From Idiomarina sp. MD25a (lineage in GTDB: Bacteria > Pseudomonadota > Gammaproteobacteria > Enterobacterales > Alteromonadaceae): DNA of 64,000 nt. Each line of letters begins with the position of its first letter. Position 1 is the stretch's first letter. Shown here piece by piece: positions 18,941 through 29,302 of the stretch. The stretch spans positions 874,842 to 938,841 of the forward strand of contig NZ_MDGT01000003.1 of assembly GCF_001870515.1 (NCBI RefSeq), given 5' to 3'. The notes below the pieces were generated by a model, which saw only the letters and a list, made by a program, of their open reading frames with translations, made no database searches and was not told where the DNA came from. The position numbers and the translations under genes were made by a program.

Positions 18941-20104
18941 TTGAATCGGTCCCAGCGTATCCATATCGTTGCCGATCAAAATATTCCTGCGTTGCCCGAA
19001 CTATTGGGCAACGTAGGACACCTCACTTGTTACAGTGAACGGACACCGCCTCCCGAATTACTGCATACCGCTGATGCACTGCTGGTGCGCTCCATCACGC
19101 AAGTCGATGCTGCATTACTGCAGCAAGCGCCACAGCTGAAGTTTGTCGCTACCGCAACCATTGGTAAAGAGCACTTAGATACGCAAGCGCTTGCGGCGCG
19201 CAATATATACTGGACTAATGCCCCTGGCTGTAATGCTGACTCTGTCGGTGAATATGTTTTGGCGGCTGTGTTACGCGTGTTACGTCAGCAACAGCGACTG
19301 CACGAAGTGCTTGATTTAGATGTGGCGATTGTTGGTGCGGGTCATACGGGCAGTGCCGCGGGTCAGCGCCTAGCTGCCTTGGGCATGAATGTACATTACT
19401 ACGACCCGCCCCTGGCGGCACAGGGCGACAGTCGGGCGCATGCGCACTGGCAGCGCGTACTGACGTCTGACATTATTAGTTTACATGTCCCGTTGATACG
19501 TGATGGCTCAAATCCGACACATCATTTGATTGATATTGAAGCGCTTCAGTCGTTGCATCCTGGGCAGTTACTCATTAATGCCTGCCGTGGTGCAGTGGTG
19601 GACAATCAGGCAGTCATTGACCGCTGTGAGCAAGGCGAATGCCCGACGTTGGTGTTTGATGTGTTTGAGGGCGAGCCTTCGGTTAACGCGGCTATCTTAC
19701 CCCACCTTGCTATTGCGACGCCTCATATTGCTGGGCATAGCTTGGAGGGCAAAGTGGGCGGCGCCTATCAAGTCACGGCGGCATTGTGTCGGTACTTTGA
19801 TATCGCTTTTTCAATGCAATTAAGTGATGTGTTACCGCAACTTGATTGGCGTACTTTGGGGGCTGTCAGCATTCAACGCTTGCCCGATTTAGCGGATTTG
19901 GTTTTGTCACTGTATTCGATTGACGAAGACGACCGTATCATGCGTACTGATGGCTTAACGGCGTCAGGTTTTGATCATCTGCGAAAGAATTACCGTAAAG
20001 ATAATCCTCGTCGACAACTCAACAATCAGCCTATTGCGTGTCATAATGCCGCACAGGTTATACGATTTAGACAGCTTGGCTTTAATGCATACCAAGTTTG
20101 TTAA
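18941..20104 (+). CDS. pdxB: Erythronate-4-phosphate dehydrogenase
   Basis: This 387-aa NAD-dependent D-2-hydroxyacid dehydrogenase acts in the second step of the DXP-dependent pyridoxal phosphate pathway, oxidising 4-phosphoerythronate. It has the PdxB landmarks APGCNADSVGEYV, a Rossmann motif IVGAGHTGSAAG, NACRGAVVDNQAV, the DVFEGEP block with the catalytic Glu, and THI/PHIAGHSLEGK with the catalytic His. The C-terminal dimerisation region ends in FDHLRKNYR and LGFNAYQV, as in E. coli. No in-frame ATG exists near the start; TTG at 18941 is the best start and lies six bases after the fabB stop. The ribosome site is weak, suggesting coupling to fabB. Confidence 0.92.
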   Translation: MNRSQRIHIVADQNIPALPELLGNVGHLTCYSERTPPPELLHTADALLVRSITQVDAALLQQAPQLKFVATATIGKEHLDTQALAARNIYWTNAPGCNADSVGEYVLAAVLRVLRQQQRLHEVLDLDVAIVGAGHTGSAAGQRLAALGMNVHYYDPPLAAQGDSRAHAHWQRVLTSDIISLHVPLIRDGSNPTHHLIDIEALQSLHPGQLLINACRGAVVDNQAVIDRCEQGECPTLVFDVFEGEPSVNAAILPHLAIATPHIAGHSLEGKVGGAYQVTAALCRYFDIAFSMQLSDVLPQLDWRTLGAVSIQRLPDLADLVLSLYSIDEDDRIMRTDGLTASGFDHLRKNYRKDNPRRQLNNQPIACHNAAQVIRFRQLGFNAYQVC

Positions 20105-20119
20105 GCTTTAGGAGTAAAT

Positions 20120-21136
20120 ATGGCAGAAGGTTTTCGCGTCGCAGTGCTAGGAGCGACAGGGCTCGTTGGTCAACAAATGATTGAAATTTTGCAGCAACGT
20201 GACTTTCCCGTCGCGCAGCTGTATCCATTGGCAAGTTCTCGCTCAGTCGGCGCAACGGTCAGTTTTAAGGGTGAAGATATTGAAGTCATCGATGCCGAGA
20301 CCTTTGATTGGAGTGAGGCAGACATTGGCTTCTTTTCAGCAGGCGGCGCCATTTCAAAAGTATTCGCGCCCAAAGCTGCAGAAGCGGGCTGTGTGGTAAT
20401 AGACAATACGTCTGAGTTCCGCTACGAACCCGATATTCCATTAGTGGTGCCAGAAGTTAATGGCTGGGCATTGGCTGACTTTAGAAATCGCAATATTATT
20501 GCCAACCCGAACTGTTCGACCATCCAGATGATGGTGGCCCTAAAACCTTTACATGAAGCGGTCGGTATTGAGCGAATCAATGTGGCGACCTATCAATCGG
20601 TTTCAGGTGCGGGCAAAGAAGCGATGGAAGAATTAGCGAAACAAACCGCTGAACTGTTGAATGCTAAAGAACCTACTATTAGTCAGTTTAGTCGTCAGAT
20701 CGCGTTTAATTGCATCCCACAAATTGACGTGTTCCAAGATAATGATTACACCAAAGAAGAAATGAAAATGGTGTGGGAAACGCAAAAAATTCTTAATGAT
20801 CAGAGCATCCGTGTAAATCCGACAGCGGTTCGCGTGCCTGTTTTCTTCGGCCACGCTGAAGCTATTCATATTGAGACGCGACAGCCGATCACTGCTGAAT
20901 ATGCAAAGGAATTATTGCGAGATGCACCGGGTGTTACCTTGTGCGAAGATCGTCAAGAGTTTCCAACCCAAGTCAGTGACGCTGCCGGCAAGGATGACGT
21001 ATTTGTTGGTCGTATACGCGAAGATATTAGCCATCCCCAAGGACTCAACTTATGGGTGGTTTCAGACAATATTCGTAAGGGTGCAGCGACTAACTCGATT
21101 CAGATTGCTGAACTACTAATCAAAGAATACTGGTAA
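20120..21136 (+). CDS. asd: Aspartate-semialdehyde dehydrogenase
   Basis: This 338-aa enzyme makes aspartate semialdehyde for lysine, diaminopimelate, threonine and methionine synthesis. It has the NADP motif GATGLVGQQM near residue 11, the catalytic Cys132 in NPNCSTIQ, the substrate Arg/His region FGHAEAIHIETR, and a C-terminal dimerisation segment. In E. coli the equivalent locus is occupied by usg, an Asd-like protein lacking the catalytic Cys. Here the Cys is retained, so this should be a working Asd, as in the asd-fimV-truA order of Pseudomonas. A TTAGGAG ribosome site precedes the ATG; pdxB ends 15 bp upstream. Confidence 0.92.
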   Translation: MAEGFRVAVLGATGLVGQQMIEILQQRDFPVAQLYPLASSRSVGATVSFKGEDIEVIDAETFDWSEADIGFFSAGGAISKVFAPKAAEAGCVVIDNTSEFRYEPDIPLVVPEVNGWALADFRNRNIIANPNCSTIQMMVALKPLHEAVGIERINVATYQSVSGAGKEAMEELAKQTAELLNAKEPTISQFSRQIAFNCIPQIDVFQDNDYTKEEMKMVWETQKILNDQSIRVNPTAVRVPVFFGHAEAIHIETRQPITAEYAKELLRDAPGVTLCEDRQEFPTQVSDAAGKDDVFVGRIREDISHPQGLNLWVVSDNIRKGAATNSIQIAELLIKEYW

Positions 21137-21224
21137 GTACTAGTAATAGTCTTGTGGATTAGCGTAAAGTTTTAACGTTAATCGCCGTTAAATAGACTAG
21201 TGAACCGTGGGCAAGAGATCGAAC

Positions 21225-23579
21225 ATGAGTGATTCCCAAACAAATGATAATAAAGGGATTATGCAATTGATTAGGCATTTAAAACGAGGCTTCTTTGTGT
21301 CGAGCACACTGGTTGCCTTGTCATTTGTTCCGTTGTCTGCCCACGCATTAGTGCAAGATGGCACTATTATTAAGGGACCCAAAGGTGCCGAGTCCACTGA
21401 TGTGCGCATGGGGCAAGAGCGTTATGGGCCAATTCAGTCCAGTGACACGTTGTGGTCAATAGCCTCTGAGTACCGTCCTCATTCGAGTGTTACGGTTTAT
21501 CAAACGATGGCAGCGATCGTGCAAGCGAATCCGCGCGCGTTTGTCGACGGCAACATGAACCGTATGCTTGATGGCTTCTACTTGCGCATACCCAGCTTGC
21601 AAGAAATCAAAATGGTCAATCCTGAGGCGGCTCGCCGACAGGTTATGGCCGACGAATCATTGCAAGACAAACAGCAGCGCTTATCGGAGATTGAACAGCA
21701 AGCACAACAGACAAGGGTTGAGCAACAACAGCTATTAGAACAAGCGCGAGAGAAAGCTGAACAAGCGATTCAACAAGTTGAATCGCGTCAACAGAATAAT
21801 TTTGCCGACCTGCAGGCGCGGGTTGATGATTCGATGAAAGCTGTCGAACAAGTGTATGCTGAAAATGAATCTATCCAGCAACGCTTGGATGAACTTGCCG
21901 AACGTATTTCTACCTTATCCGAACAACTGAAACAGACGGACGGCCTAGAAGCCCAATTTGATCAGTTACTCGAGCAGCAACAAGCATTATTGAGTCAACA
22001 ACAACAGCAGCAGAGTTCGGGTATGCTTGAGTGGCTTCAGAGCCCGCTCAATATTGCTTTATTATCCATTGTTCCGGCGTTACTCATTTTTGCGCTGATT
22101 TATCTATTCTTCTTCCGTCGTAAGAAAAGCGAGACAGATGCATCGGATGCTGAAGAAAAGCAGCAAGAACTCACTGAAGAACAGGCCGCCGAGCAACTTG
22201 ACCGCGAGCTCATGGGTGGCTCGGTCACGAGTGTCGAGGACAGTGATGGACTGTTCGACCTTGATGATAGTAATGAGCTTGAGGACGATGATGAAGAGGG
22301 CGATGACCTTAGTGATTTAGAAGCTGAGTTATCGAACCAAAACACCGACCAAGAAGATGACTTCAGTATTCAGCTCGACAGCGATGATGAAGAAGCGTCA
22401 GCTTCAGAAGTAACCGATGACGATGATGTTGATGAGTTGGACCAACAGGTTTTACCTGACGAAGAGCCCGAACAACACGATGAACCGACGCCTGAGCCAG
22501 AGTCTGAAGTAGAGCACGCACCAGAAAGCGAGTCAGAAGAGGAAAGTTCAGAATTATCGCAAGATGAACTCGATAAGTTATTTGGTGAAGCGGATAGTGA
22601 TGAAGCGCCTGCACTTGACCTTGACTTAGAAGATGAGGCTGATGAACAGCCAGAGTCGGAACCTGAATCTGAGCAACAGACAGAAGTCGAGTCACCGAAC
22701 GAGCCCGAACCAACGCAAGACTCGGAACAAACTTCTACGCCGAGCGAGAAAGCTGAGGCGGAAACTGATAGCCAGCAGGAGTCATCAGAAGCGGAGTCGG
22801 ATGAGCAGGACACTGCCGATGATGAAGCGGATGAGTTGGTGAGTGATGATATCTTTGACGAACAGGCAGCCGCTGAGGCCTCAGAAGGCGAAGCGGATGA
22901 CGAGTCTGAGGAAGTCTCTGATGAAGAAGCGGAGTTCGATGACGGCGAGCATGATAACCCGCTTGATGATGCCTTGGCGCAACTGGGTATAGAACCCGAT
23001 GAACAAGACGACGAGCAGGATATCGACGATGTCTCTGAGGAGGAGATGGATCGGTTGTTGTCTGAATCGGAAGAGTTGGAAGAGTCGCTCAGTGAGTTAA
23101 CCGAGGATGATGATTCAGATGCGGATGAAATAGACGACGAAGAACTCGAACGCTCTGAACAAGCGGCGGATGAAGCGCTTGATTCGTTGTTTGGTGATAG
23201 CGATCTAGTAAATTCGGACTTGGATTCTGCTTCTGATGCAGAGCCTGAATCGGAACCTGATACCGAACAGACCGCTTCAGATAGCGAATATGTTGATATT
23301 GACGATTTGATGGAAGAGGCGGATAGCGAGGAAGAAACCGATAATTACACCTCGGAAAATGTCGGTCGTGTATTAGCTGACGAAGATAGCGTGGAAACGT
23401 CTCATGATGAGATAAATGAAGCTGACGAAGAGCGTTTAGGGCAGCTCGATTTAGCGCGTGCTTATATTGATATGGATGAAAAAGAGGACGCTGAACAAAT
23501 ACTTGCGGGTTTATCAGAGGGCGATGATGACGTTGCCGATGAAGCACGTACGTTATTGAAGCGTCTGCAATCGGAATAA
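21225..23579 (+). CDS. fimV: FimV/HubP-type peptidoglycan-binding polar organiser
   Basis: This is a large single-pass membrane protein of about 784 aa. After a signal-like segment (near 20-42, ending SAHA) comes a LysM-type peptidoglycan-binding region (YGPIQSSDTLWSIASEY, near 65-110), a Gln/Glu-rich coiled coil (140-265) and a transmembrane helix (about 272-295). A very acidic Asp/Glu/Ser-rich cytoplasmic stretch (300-735) follows, and then the FimV C-terminal domain (LGQLDLARAYIDMDEKEDAEQIL). FimV/HubP proteins organise the cell pole and, in Pseudomonas, support type IV pilus assembly and twitching. ATG 21225 with AAGAGA upstream is preferred to GTG 21207. It lies between asd and truA as in Pseudomonas. 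Confidence 0.88.
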   Translation: MSDSQTNDNKGIMQLIRHLKRGFFVSSTLVALSFVPLSAHALVQDGTIIKGPKGAESTDVRMGQERYGPIQSSDTLWSIASEYRPHSSVTVYQTMAAIVQANPRAFVDGNMNRMLDGFYLRIPSLQEIKMVNPEAARRQVMADESLQDKQQRLSEIEQQAQQTRVEQQQLLEQAREKAEQAIQQVESRQQNNFADLQARVDDSMKAVEQVYAENESIQQRLDELAERISTLSEQLKQTDGLEAQFDQLLEQQQALLSQQQQQQSSGMLEWLQSPLNIALLSIVPALLIFALIYLFFFRRKKSETDASDAEEKQQELTEEQAAEQLDRELMGGSVTSVEDSDGLFDLDDSNELEDDDEEGDDLSDLEAELSNQNTDQEDDFSIQLDSDDEEASASEVTDDDDVDELDQQVLPDEEPEQHDEPTPEPESEVEHAPESESEEESSELSQDELDKLFGEADSDEAPALDLDLEDEADEQPESEPESEQQTEVESPNEPEPTQDSEQTSTPSEKAEAETDSQQESSEAESDEQDTADDEADELVSDDIFDEQAAAEASEGEADDESEEVSDEEAEFDDGEHDNPLDDALAQLGIEPDEQDDEQDIDDVSEEEMDRLLSESEELEESLSELTEDDDSDADEIDDEELERSEQAADEALDSLFGDSDLVNSDLDSASDAEPESEPDTEQTASDSEYVDIDDLMEEADSEEETDNYTSENVGRVLADEDSVETSHDEINEADEERLGQLDLARAYIDMDEKEDAEQILAGLSEGDDDVADEARTLLKRLQSE

Positions 23580-23600
23580 TTAGGTTCGTAAGGGAGTTGT

Positions 23601-24386
23601 ATGCGAATTGCATTGGGACTGGAGTACGACGGACGCGCGTATTATGGATGGCAACGTCAGCGAGAAGTCGATTCAGTTCAGCAGCGTCTTGAGGCGGCGC
23701 TCAGTAAAGTGGCCGATGAACCCGTGGAAACTGTTTGCGCAGGACGCACTGATGCAGGGGTTCATGCAACTAACCAAGTGGTGCATTTTGATGTGTCGAC
23801 CTCGCGCCGAGCGGCTGCTTGGACGCTTGGCGTCAATAGTCACTTGCCGCCTGATATTGCTGTACGGTGGGCACAGCCAGTGGACGACAGTTTTAGCGCG
23901 CGATTTAGTGCGACTGCGCGTCGTTACCGTTATATCATCGCCAACAACTCGTTACGACCCGGCATCCATAGTCATGGCGTGAGTCACTATCATCATCCGT
24001 TGGATGTAGCCGCTATGCAAGCAGCGACGCCAGCATTATTGGGTGAGCATGACTTTAGTGCTTTTCGTGCCGCGCAATGTCAGTCACATTCGGCTCATCG
24101 CGAAGTAACCCACCTCAATGTCCATCGCCGTGGTGATTTCATTATCGTTGATATTAAAGCCAACGCGTTCTTGCATCATATGGTGCGTAATATCGTGGGT
24201 AGCCTCATTGTTATTGGTCGTCATCAACAAGATCCCACTTGGCTCGGTGAGCTACTAGCCGGAAAAGACCGCACCAAAGCAGCGGCGACTGCCAAGCCAG
24301 GCGGTCTGTACTTGGTCGAAGTGGATTATCCAGACGAATGGCAGCTACCTAAAGCTGAACCCGGTCCGCTTTGGTTTACAGAGTGA
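23601..24386 (+). CDS. truA: tRNA pseudouridine(38-40) synthase TruA
   Basis: This 261-aa pseudouridine synthase modifies U38-U40 in tRNA anticodon arms. The catalytic Asp lies in [10 protein letters not shown] near residue 52. The RNA-binding blocks RARRYRYII-like (ATARRYRYI) and [13 protein letters not shown] are present. An AAGGGAG ribosome site precedes the ATG. In E. coli truA is followed by dedA and then accD; no dedA is present here, and accD starts 98 bp downstream. Confidence 0.95.
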   Translation: MRIALGLEYDGRAYYGWQRQREVDSVQQRLEAALSKVADEPVETVCAGRTDAGVHATNQVVHFDVSTSRRAAAWTLGVNSHLPPDIAVRWAQPVDDSFSARFSATARRYRYIIANNSLRPGIHSHGVSHYHHPLDVAAMQAATPALLGEHDFSAFRAAQCQSHSAHREVTHLNVHRRGDFIIVDIKANAFLHHMVRNIVGSLIVIGRHQQDPTWLGELLAGKDRTKAAATAKPGGLYLVEVDYPDEWQLPKAEPGPLWFTE

Positions 24387-24484
24387 TAAAAAACAGCGAC
24401 TGTTACGACCTCTTTGCTTGACCCATTTGTGCTACCATGTAATCTATTCAAAATTTTTTATTAAAGCTGATTAAGCGGACCATT

Positions 24485-25366
24485 ATGAGCTGGATTGAAC
24501 GTATTCTTGCTAAACCTAAAGTCAACAAACGTCGCAATGTTCCCGAAGGTGTGTGGAGCAAGTGTGCTGCGTGTGATGCTATTTTGTATCGCAACGACTT
24601 AGACCGTAGTTTAAATGTGTGCCCTAAATGTGGTCATCACATGCGCTTGACGGGCCGCGAACGGTTACGCATCTTTTTAGATGAGGCAGGCGTCTCAGAA
24701 ATAGCGGCGGATCTTGAACCTAAAGATATCCTAAAGTTTAAAGACTCGAAAAAGTACAAGGACCGCATTGCAGCAGCCCAGAAAAGTAGTGGCGAAAAAG
24801 ATGCATTGATTGCACAACGCGGAACGGTATTAGGCGTTCCCGTGGTCGCTGTAGCGTTTGACTTCAACTTTATGGGGGGCTCGATGGCCTCCGTAGTAGG
24901 CGCTAAGTTCGTGCAAGCCGCTGAGCTGTGCTTAGAACACAATCTACCATTGGTGTGCTTCTCGGCATCCGGTGGTGCGCGTATGCAAGAGGCTTTGATG
25001 TCGTTGATGCAAATGGCAAAAACCTCTGCAGCCTTGGCTAAAATGAGCGAAGCAGGTCTGCCGTACATCTCTATTCTGACCGATCCGACCATGGGTGGAG
25101 TGAGTGCAAGTTTGGCAATGCTCGGCGATATCCATATTGCTGAGCCTAAAGCATTGATTGGCTTTGCTGGTCCTCGTGTCATTGAACAGACGGTACGCCA
25201 AACCTTGCCTGAGGGTTTTCAGCGTGCTGAGTTCCTACTAGAACATGGCGCCATTGATATGATTGTTGATCGTCGCGAGATGCGTTCAACGGTGGCACGT
25301 TTGTTAGCTAAATTCCAAAACCTAGAAAGCCCGGCACAAAGCGAAATGGAAGCAGCTGATTTGTGA
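24485..25366 (+). CDS. accD: Acetyl-CoA carboxylase carboxyltransferase subunit beta
   Basis: This 293-aa subunit acts with AccA to move the carboxyl group from biotin to acetyl-CoA, giving malonyl-CoA for fatty acid synthesis. The N-terminal four-Cys zinc ribbon (CAAC and CPKC, near residues 27-49) and the carboxyltransferase core ([39 protein letters not shown]) are intact. Its stop codon overlaps the folC start by one base (TGATG), so the two genes are coupled. Confidence 0.96.
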   Translation: MSWIERILAKPKVNKRRNVPEGVWSKCAACDAILYRNDLDRSLNVCPKCGHHMRLTGRERLRIFLDEAGVSEIAADLEPKDILKFKDSKKYKDRIAAAQKSSGEKDALIAQRGTVLGVPVVAVAFDFNFMGGSMASVVGAKFVQAAELCLEHNLPLVCFSASGGARMQEALMSLMQMAKTSAALAKMSEAGLPYISILTDPTMGGVSASLAMLGDIHIAEPKALIGFAGPRVIEQTVRQTLPEGFQRAEFLLEHGAIDMIVDRREMRSTVARLLAKFQNLESPAQSEMEAADL

Positions 25367-26643
25367 TGAGCGAGCACATGATAGCCCCGACAGCGAATAG
25401 CTCGCTGTCGGACTGGCTGACCTACCTTGAAAAAATACATCCAACCGAAATTGACCTTGGCCTAGAGCGCTCGCATCAAGTGCGCGATCGTGCCGCAATC
25501 GCACAACCCGCTCGTTTTACTATTACTGTCGCGGGTACCAACGGCAAAGGCAGTACCGTAGCGATGTTATCCTCAGTGCTGCAGCAAGCCGGCTATAAAG
25601 TGGGTGTTTACACATCGCCCCATCTAGTGGATTACCGGGAGCGCGTGCAAATCAATGACGCACTCTTATCCGAGGCGGACCATGCCGCCGCTTTTGCTGC
25701 GATTAATGACGCCCGCCAAGGAACCTCGTTGACTTATTTCGAGATGGGCACATTGGCGGCGCTTTGGTTAATGCAACGTGCTGAACTCGATGTGGCCATT
25801 CTTGAGGTGGGTTTAGGTGGTCGGCTAGATGCTGTGAATGTCGTGGACGCTGATGTAGCTGTTATCACCAGTATCGGCATTGATCATGTGCAATTTCTCG
25901 GTGATAACCGAGAAAAAATAGGTTTTGAAAAGGCCGGAATCGCACGCGCAAATACACCGTTAATCTGTGGCGATAGCTATCCACCGAAGAGTATAGCTGC
26001 CCATGCCTCATCAATCAGTGCGGATCTGAAGCAAGTGGGGCGTGATTTTTCAAGTAAGCGATACGATGAGCACTGGCATTATTACGGCTTGAACGTTAAC
26101 TTGTTTGAGTTACCGTTGCCGAAGCTACCTCTAGTGAACGCTGTAACAACGTTAGCGGCGTTAGAATGCTTACCGCTGGCGGTCAGTGCAGATGCCATTA
26201 AACTCGGTTTAGCTAAAGCGTCGCTGATGGGGCGTATGCAGCGATTACGTTATCAGCAGGTTGATGTGTTGCTTGACGTTGCTCACAATGGTCATGCGGC
26301 AAATTACGTGGCGCAGCAATTAGCGCGCACGCCGCATCCCGAGATCATAGCTGTCGTGGGAATGCTGAAAGACAAAGATGCCAATAGCGTGTTTGAAGCG
26401 TTAACGCCCCATATTACTGAATGGGCGTTAGGCACCTTGCATGAACCGCGCGGCAATACGGCCGAGCAACTGGCTGCTTGTGAGGCGCTTAATAAAGCCC
26501 AAGTAAGCTGCTTTGAGGGTGTTGAAGCGGCTTTTGATTTTGCCGTAGAGCGCGCACAGCAGAAAAACGCACTGGTTTTCGCGTTTGGCTCGTTTTACAC
26601 TGTAGGGCATATTTTCGCAAAAATTAATTCGTCTAACGAATAG
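25366..26643 (+). CDS. folC: Bifunctional dihydrofolate synthase/folylpolyglutamate synthase
   Basis: This enzyme of about 425 aa is in the Mur ligase family and adds glutamate to dihydropteroate and to folates. It has the ATP-binding loop VAGTNGKGSTVAML near residue 51, the SPHLVDYRER block, the magnesium-binding EVGLGGRLDAVNVV block and the C-terminal LDVAHNGHA. ATG 25366 shares its A with the accD stop, while a GTG three bases earlier is less likely. It is followed by dedD nine bases downstream. Confidence 0.94.
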   Translation: MSEHMIAPTANSSLSDWLTYLEKIHPTEIDLGLERSHQVRDRAAIAQPARFTITVAGTNGKGSTVAMLSSVLQQAGYKVGVYTSPHLVDYRERVQINDALLSEADHAAAFAAINDARQGTSLTYFEMGTLAALWLMQRAELDVAILEVGLGGRLDAVNVVDADVAVITSIGIDHVQFLGDNREKIGFEKAGIARANTPLICGDSYPPKSIAAHASSISADLKQVGRDFSSKRYDEHWHYYGLNVNLFELPLPKLPLVNAVTTLAALECLPLAVSADAIKLGLAKASLMGRMQRLRYQQVDVLLDVAHNGHAANYVAQQLARTPHPEIIAVVGMLKDKDANSVFEALTPHITEWALGTLHEPRGNTAEQLAACEALNKAQVSCFEGVEAAFDFAVERAQQKNALVFAFGSFYTVGHIFAKINSSNE

Positions 26644-26652
26644 GAGTTCAAC

Positions 26653-27186
26653 TTGGCAAGTCGGTTGCAAAACAGAATTGTGGGCTCCCTCATTTTGGTC
26701 GCGCTCGCGGTTATCATCTTACCAGATGTTTTGGATGGTAAAAAAACGGAAGCGGTTGAAGACTTCGAAACGATCCCCTTGAAACCAGAACAGAGTGCTT
26801 CGCTGCAGGCACCGACCGAGTTTGAGCCTCAGCCCGTTGCGGCGAGTGAGCAGCAGAACGATGAAGTGACAGCGGATGATGCGCCAACAGTTGACGCGCA
26901 AAAGCAAGTGAAAGCACCGCAACGTGAAATGAAATCAGTGACACTGAGCGGCGATGCTTACGTTATCCAGCTCGGTGCTTTTAGTAATCGCGACAGCGTG
27001 TTGGCATTACAAAAGCAGTTGCAAGATAAAGGTTTTGCGGTATTTATCGAGCCAGGTGGAAGCCAAGGTCAATTGACTAAGCTCATGGTTGGTCCTGACA
27101 CATCTAAGCAAGCGCTGGAACAGCAACTGAGTGCGCTTAAAGAGTTGACCGGTCTACAAGGCAAGGTATTAAGCTATAAACCGTAA
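26653..27186 (+). CDS. dedD: DedD-like SPOR-domain protein
   Basis: This 177-aa protein has a short cytoplasmic tail, one transmembrane helix (residues about 8-26, GSLILVALAVIILPDVL), a Glu/Pro-rich linker and a C-terminal SPOR domain (about 98-176, YVIQLGAFSNRDSVLALQKQL). SPOR domains bind denuded septal peptidoglycan, and DedD assists cell constriction in E. coli. The start is a TTG at 26653 placed eight bases after a clear TAGGAG ribosome site. It lies between folC and cvpA as in E. coli. Confidence 0.9.
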   Translation: MASRLQNRIVGSLILVALAVIILPDVLDGKKTEAVEDFETIPLKPEQSASLQAPTEFEPQPVAASEQQNDEVTADDAPTVDAQKQVKAPQREMKSVTLSGDAYVIQLGAFSNRDSVLALQKQLQDKGFAVFIEPGGSQGQLTKLMVGPDTSKQALEQQLSALKELTGLQGKVLSYKP

Positions 27187-27260
27187 AGAAATAAAAAAAG
27201 CCGCATTTTTAATTCGATTCTGTTAAAATCTGCACACTTTTTCAGTGCGACTGAGTGCTT

Positions 27261-27755
27261 ATGCTCTGGATAGATTACGCAATCATCATCATTATCACCA
27301 TTTCAACCTTGGTGAGTTTGATTCGAGGCTTTGTTAAGGAAGCTGTATCTTTAGTGATATGGATAGCTGCCTTTGTTATATCGAGTCAGTTCTACAAAGA
27401 TTTAGCCGTATATTTTACTGAAATCCAAGATCCGCTTGTCCGAAATGCGGCCGCTATTGCCGCCTTATTTGTTGCTACGCTGATAATCGGCGCCATCCTC
27501 AACTACATCCTTTCGAAACTCGTTCAACATACTGGACTGTCTGGTACAGATCGAGTGCTTGGTTTAGTGTTTGGTGCGCTTCGAGGTGTATTAATCGTGA
27601 GTGCATTGTTGTTCTTCATGGACTCATTTACCACCCTCTCGAATAGTGAGTGGTGGCGGGAGTCGGTATTGATACCGCATTTTGGCGTGTTTATTCAGTG
27701 GTTTTTTGAATATCTAGAAAGCAGTTCAAGTTTTTTAGTCCCGCAATCAGTCTAA
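27261..27755 (+). CDS. cvpA: Colicin V production protein CvpA
   Basis: This inner-membrane protein of about 164 aa has four predicted helices. It follows E. coli CvpA closely: the opening [11 protein letters not shown], then [10 protein letters not shown], then [11 protein letters not shown], and [12 protein letters not shown] 27261 aligns with the E. coli start; a GTG two codons upstream (27255) is less likely. Its molecular role is uncertain, but the protein is linked to envelope homeostasis. It precedes purF by 15 bp and is presumably in one transcript with it. No convincing PurR operator is visible upstream, unlike in E. coli. Confidence 0.92.
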   Translation: MLWIDYAIIIIITISTLVSLIRGFVKEAVSLVIWIAAFVISSQFYKDLAVYFTEIQDPLVRNAAAIAALFVATLIIGAILNYILSKLVQHTGLSGTDRVLGLVFGALRGVLIVSALLFFMDSFTTLSNSEWWRESVLIPHFGVFIQWFFEYLESSSSFLVPQSV

Positions 27756-27770
27756 GAGGGTCGTAAAGTT

Positions 27771-29288
27771 ATGTGTGGTATCGTTGGTATCGTCGGCAAA
27801 CAGCCGGTCAATCAAGCGCTGTATGACGGCTTAACCATGCTCCAACACCGCGGACAGGATGCTGCCGGCATCATGACGGTGGATGAGTACAATACATTGC
27901 GCTTACGCAAGGCCAATGGTTTGGTGCGTGATGTATTTCATACACGTCATATGCATCGTCTCGCCGGCAATGTCGGTATTGGTCACGTGCGTTATCCGAC
28001 AGCGGGCAGCTCAAGTTCTGCTGAGGCACAACCGTTCTATGTTAATTCACCCTTCGGCATTGCCATGGCGCACAATGGTAACCTAACGAATGCTTCGGAT
28101 GTGCATGCTCACTTATTTAAAACCGCGCGTCGCCATATTAATACAACGTCGGATTCTGAGATATTATTGAACGTATTTGCCAACGAGCTCGATAAAAATG
28201 AAAGTCTTGAACTCAGTGCAGATGACGTGTTTAGAACGATTACCGCAGTACATCGTAAAGTGCGTGGTGCTTATGCCGTTGTATCGATGATCCTAGGCCA
28301 TGGCTTGGTTGCTTTTCGCGACCCGTGGGGCATTCGTCCACTTGCACTCGGTAAGCGTGAGACGGCTGAAGGTGACGAATATATTGTTGCCTCAGAGAGT
28401 GTGGCGATCGATGGTACGGGCTTCAAATATGTACGCGACGTAGAGCCAGGTGAGGCGATTTATATCACCAACGATGGTCAACTTTTCTCGCGTCAGTGTG
28501 CGGATAAGCCAAAACACTGCCCTTGTATTTTTGAGTATGTCTATTTTGCGCGTCCTGACTCGTTTATTGATGGTATTTCTGTGTATGCATCACGCGTGAA
28601 CATGGGACGTAAATTGGGCGAAAAACTCAAACGTGACTACGCCGATCTCGATATTGATGTAGTGATTCCAATCCCTGAAACCAGTTGTGATATCGCGTTA
28701 GAGATTGCTAGCGTACTCGACCTCCCGTACCGCCAAGGCTTCGTTAAAAATCGCTATATTGGTCGTACCTTTATCATGCCGGGTCAAACACAGCGCCGTA
28801 AGTCAGTGCGTCGTAAACTGAATGCGATCAGTGCTGAGTTTAAGGGCAAAAACGTGTTATTGGTCGATGACTCTATAGTTCGAGGCACCACTTCTGAGCA
28901 AATTATCGAGATGGCACGGGAAGCGGGTGCTAAGCGCGTTTATTTTGCCTCAGCGGCGCCTGAAATTCGCTTCCCTAACGTTTACGGTATCGACATGCCA
29001 AGCGCTAATGAATTGATTGGTCATGGTCGTGAAAGTAACGAAATTTGCGAGATGATCGGTGCTGATGGGCTTATTTATCAGGACTTAGACGATCTTGTAG
29101 CGGCCGTTGGAGAAGAGAACACCAACGTTCAACGTTTTGAAACATCAGTATTCAGCGGTGAATACATTACGGGCGATATTAACCAAGACTATTTGGATGA
29201 ACTTGATGCTGCTCGCAATGATATGGCGAAAGCACAGCGCGATGGTGGTGGTGATGCTAACCTCGAGCTACATAACGACAATGATTAA
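27771..29288 (+). CDS. purF: Amidophosphoribosyltransferase
   Basis: This 505-aa enzyme catalyses the first committed step of purine synthesis, making 5-phosphoribosylamine from PRPP and glutamine. The N-terminal nucleophile Cys2 (MCGIVGIVG) is exposed after Met removal. The glutaminase block [11 protein letters not shown] and the PRPP loop [14 protein letters not shown] are intact. A GAGGG ribosome site lies upstream. The last gene of the yfcL-to-purF block, it ends at a strong terminator facing astB. Confidence 0.96.
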   Translation: MCGIVGIVGKQPVNQALYDGLTMLQHRGQDAAGIMTVDEYNTLRLRKANGLVRDVFHTRHMHRLAGNVGIGHVRYPTAGSSSSAEAQPFYVNSPFGIAMAHNGNLTNASDVHAHLFKTARRHINTTSDSEILLNVFANELDKNESLELSADDVFRTITAVHRKVRGAYAVVSMILGHGLVAFRDPWGIRPLALGKRETAEGDEYIVASESVAIDGTGFKYVRDVEPGEAIYITNDGQLFSRQCADKPKHCPCIFEYVYFARPDSFIDGISVYASRVNMGRKLGEKLKRDYADLDIDVVIPIPETSCDIALEIASVLDLPYRQGFVKNRYIGRTFIMPGQTQRRKSVRRKLNAISAEFKGKNVLLVDDSIVRGTTSEQIIEMAREAGAKRVYFASAAPEIRFPNVYGIDMPSANELIGHGRESNEICEMIGADGLIYQDLDDLVAAVGEENTNVQRFETSVFSGEYITGDINQDYLDELDAARNDMAKAQRDGGGDANLELHNDND

Positions 29289-29302
29289 CCAGGTCGGTTA
29301 CC

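Noticed and set aside
22370-22813. Ser-rich 147-aa ORF on the minus strand inside fimV
   Set aside because: It is the mirror of the Asp/Glu-rich codon pattern of FimV; composition is pure low-complexity Ser/Cys, with no start signal.
24387-24484. accD promoter with TTGACC at 24418
   Set aside because: The spacing to the nearest -10-like hexamers (14 bp to TGTAAT; 16 bp to the poor TAATCT) is unsatisfactory, so no promoter is called.
27187-27260. PurR operator before cvpA-purF, as in E. coli
   Set aside because: I looked for ACGCAAACGTTTGCGT-like sequence and found none in the spacer.
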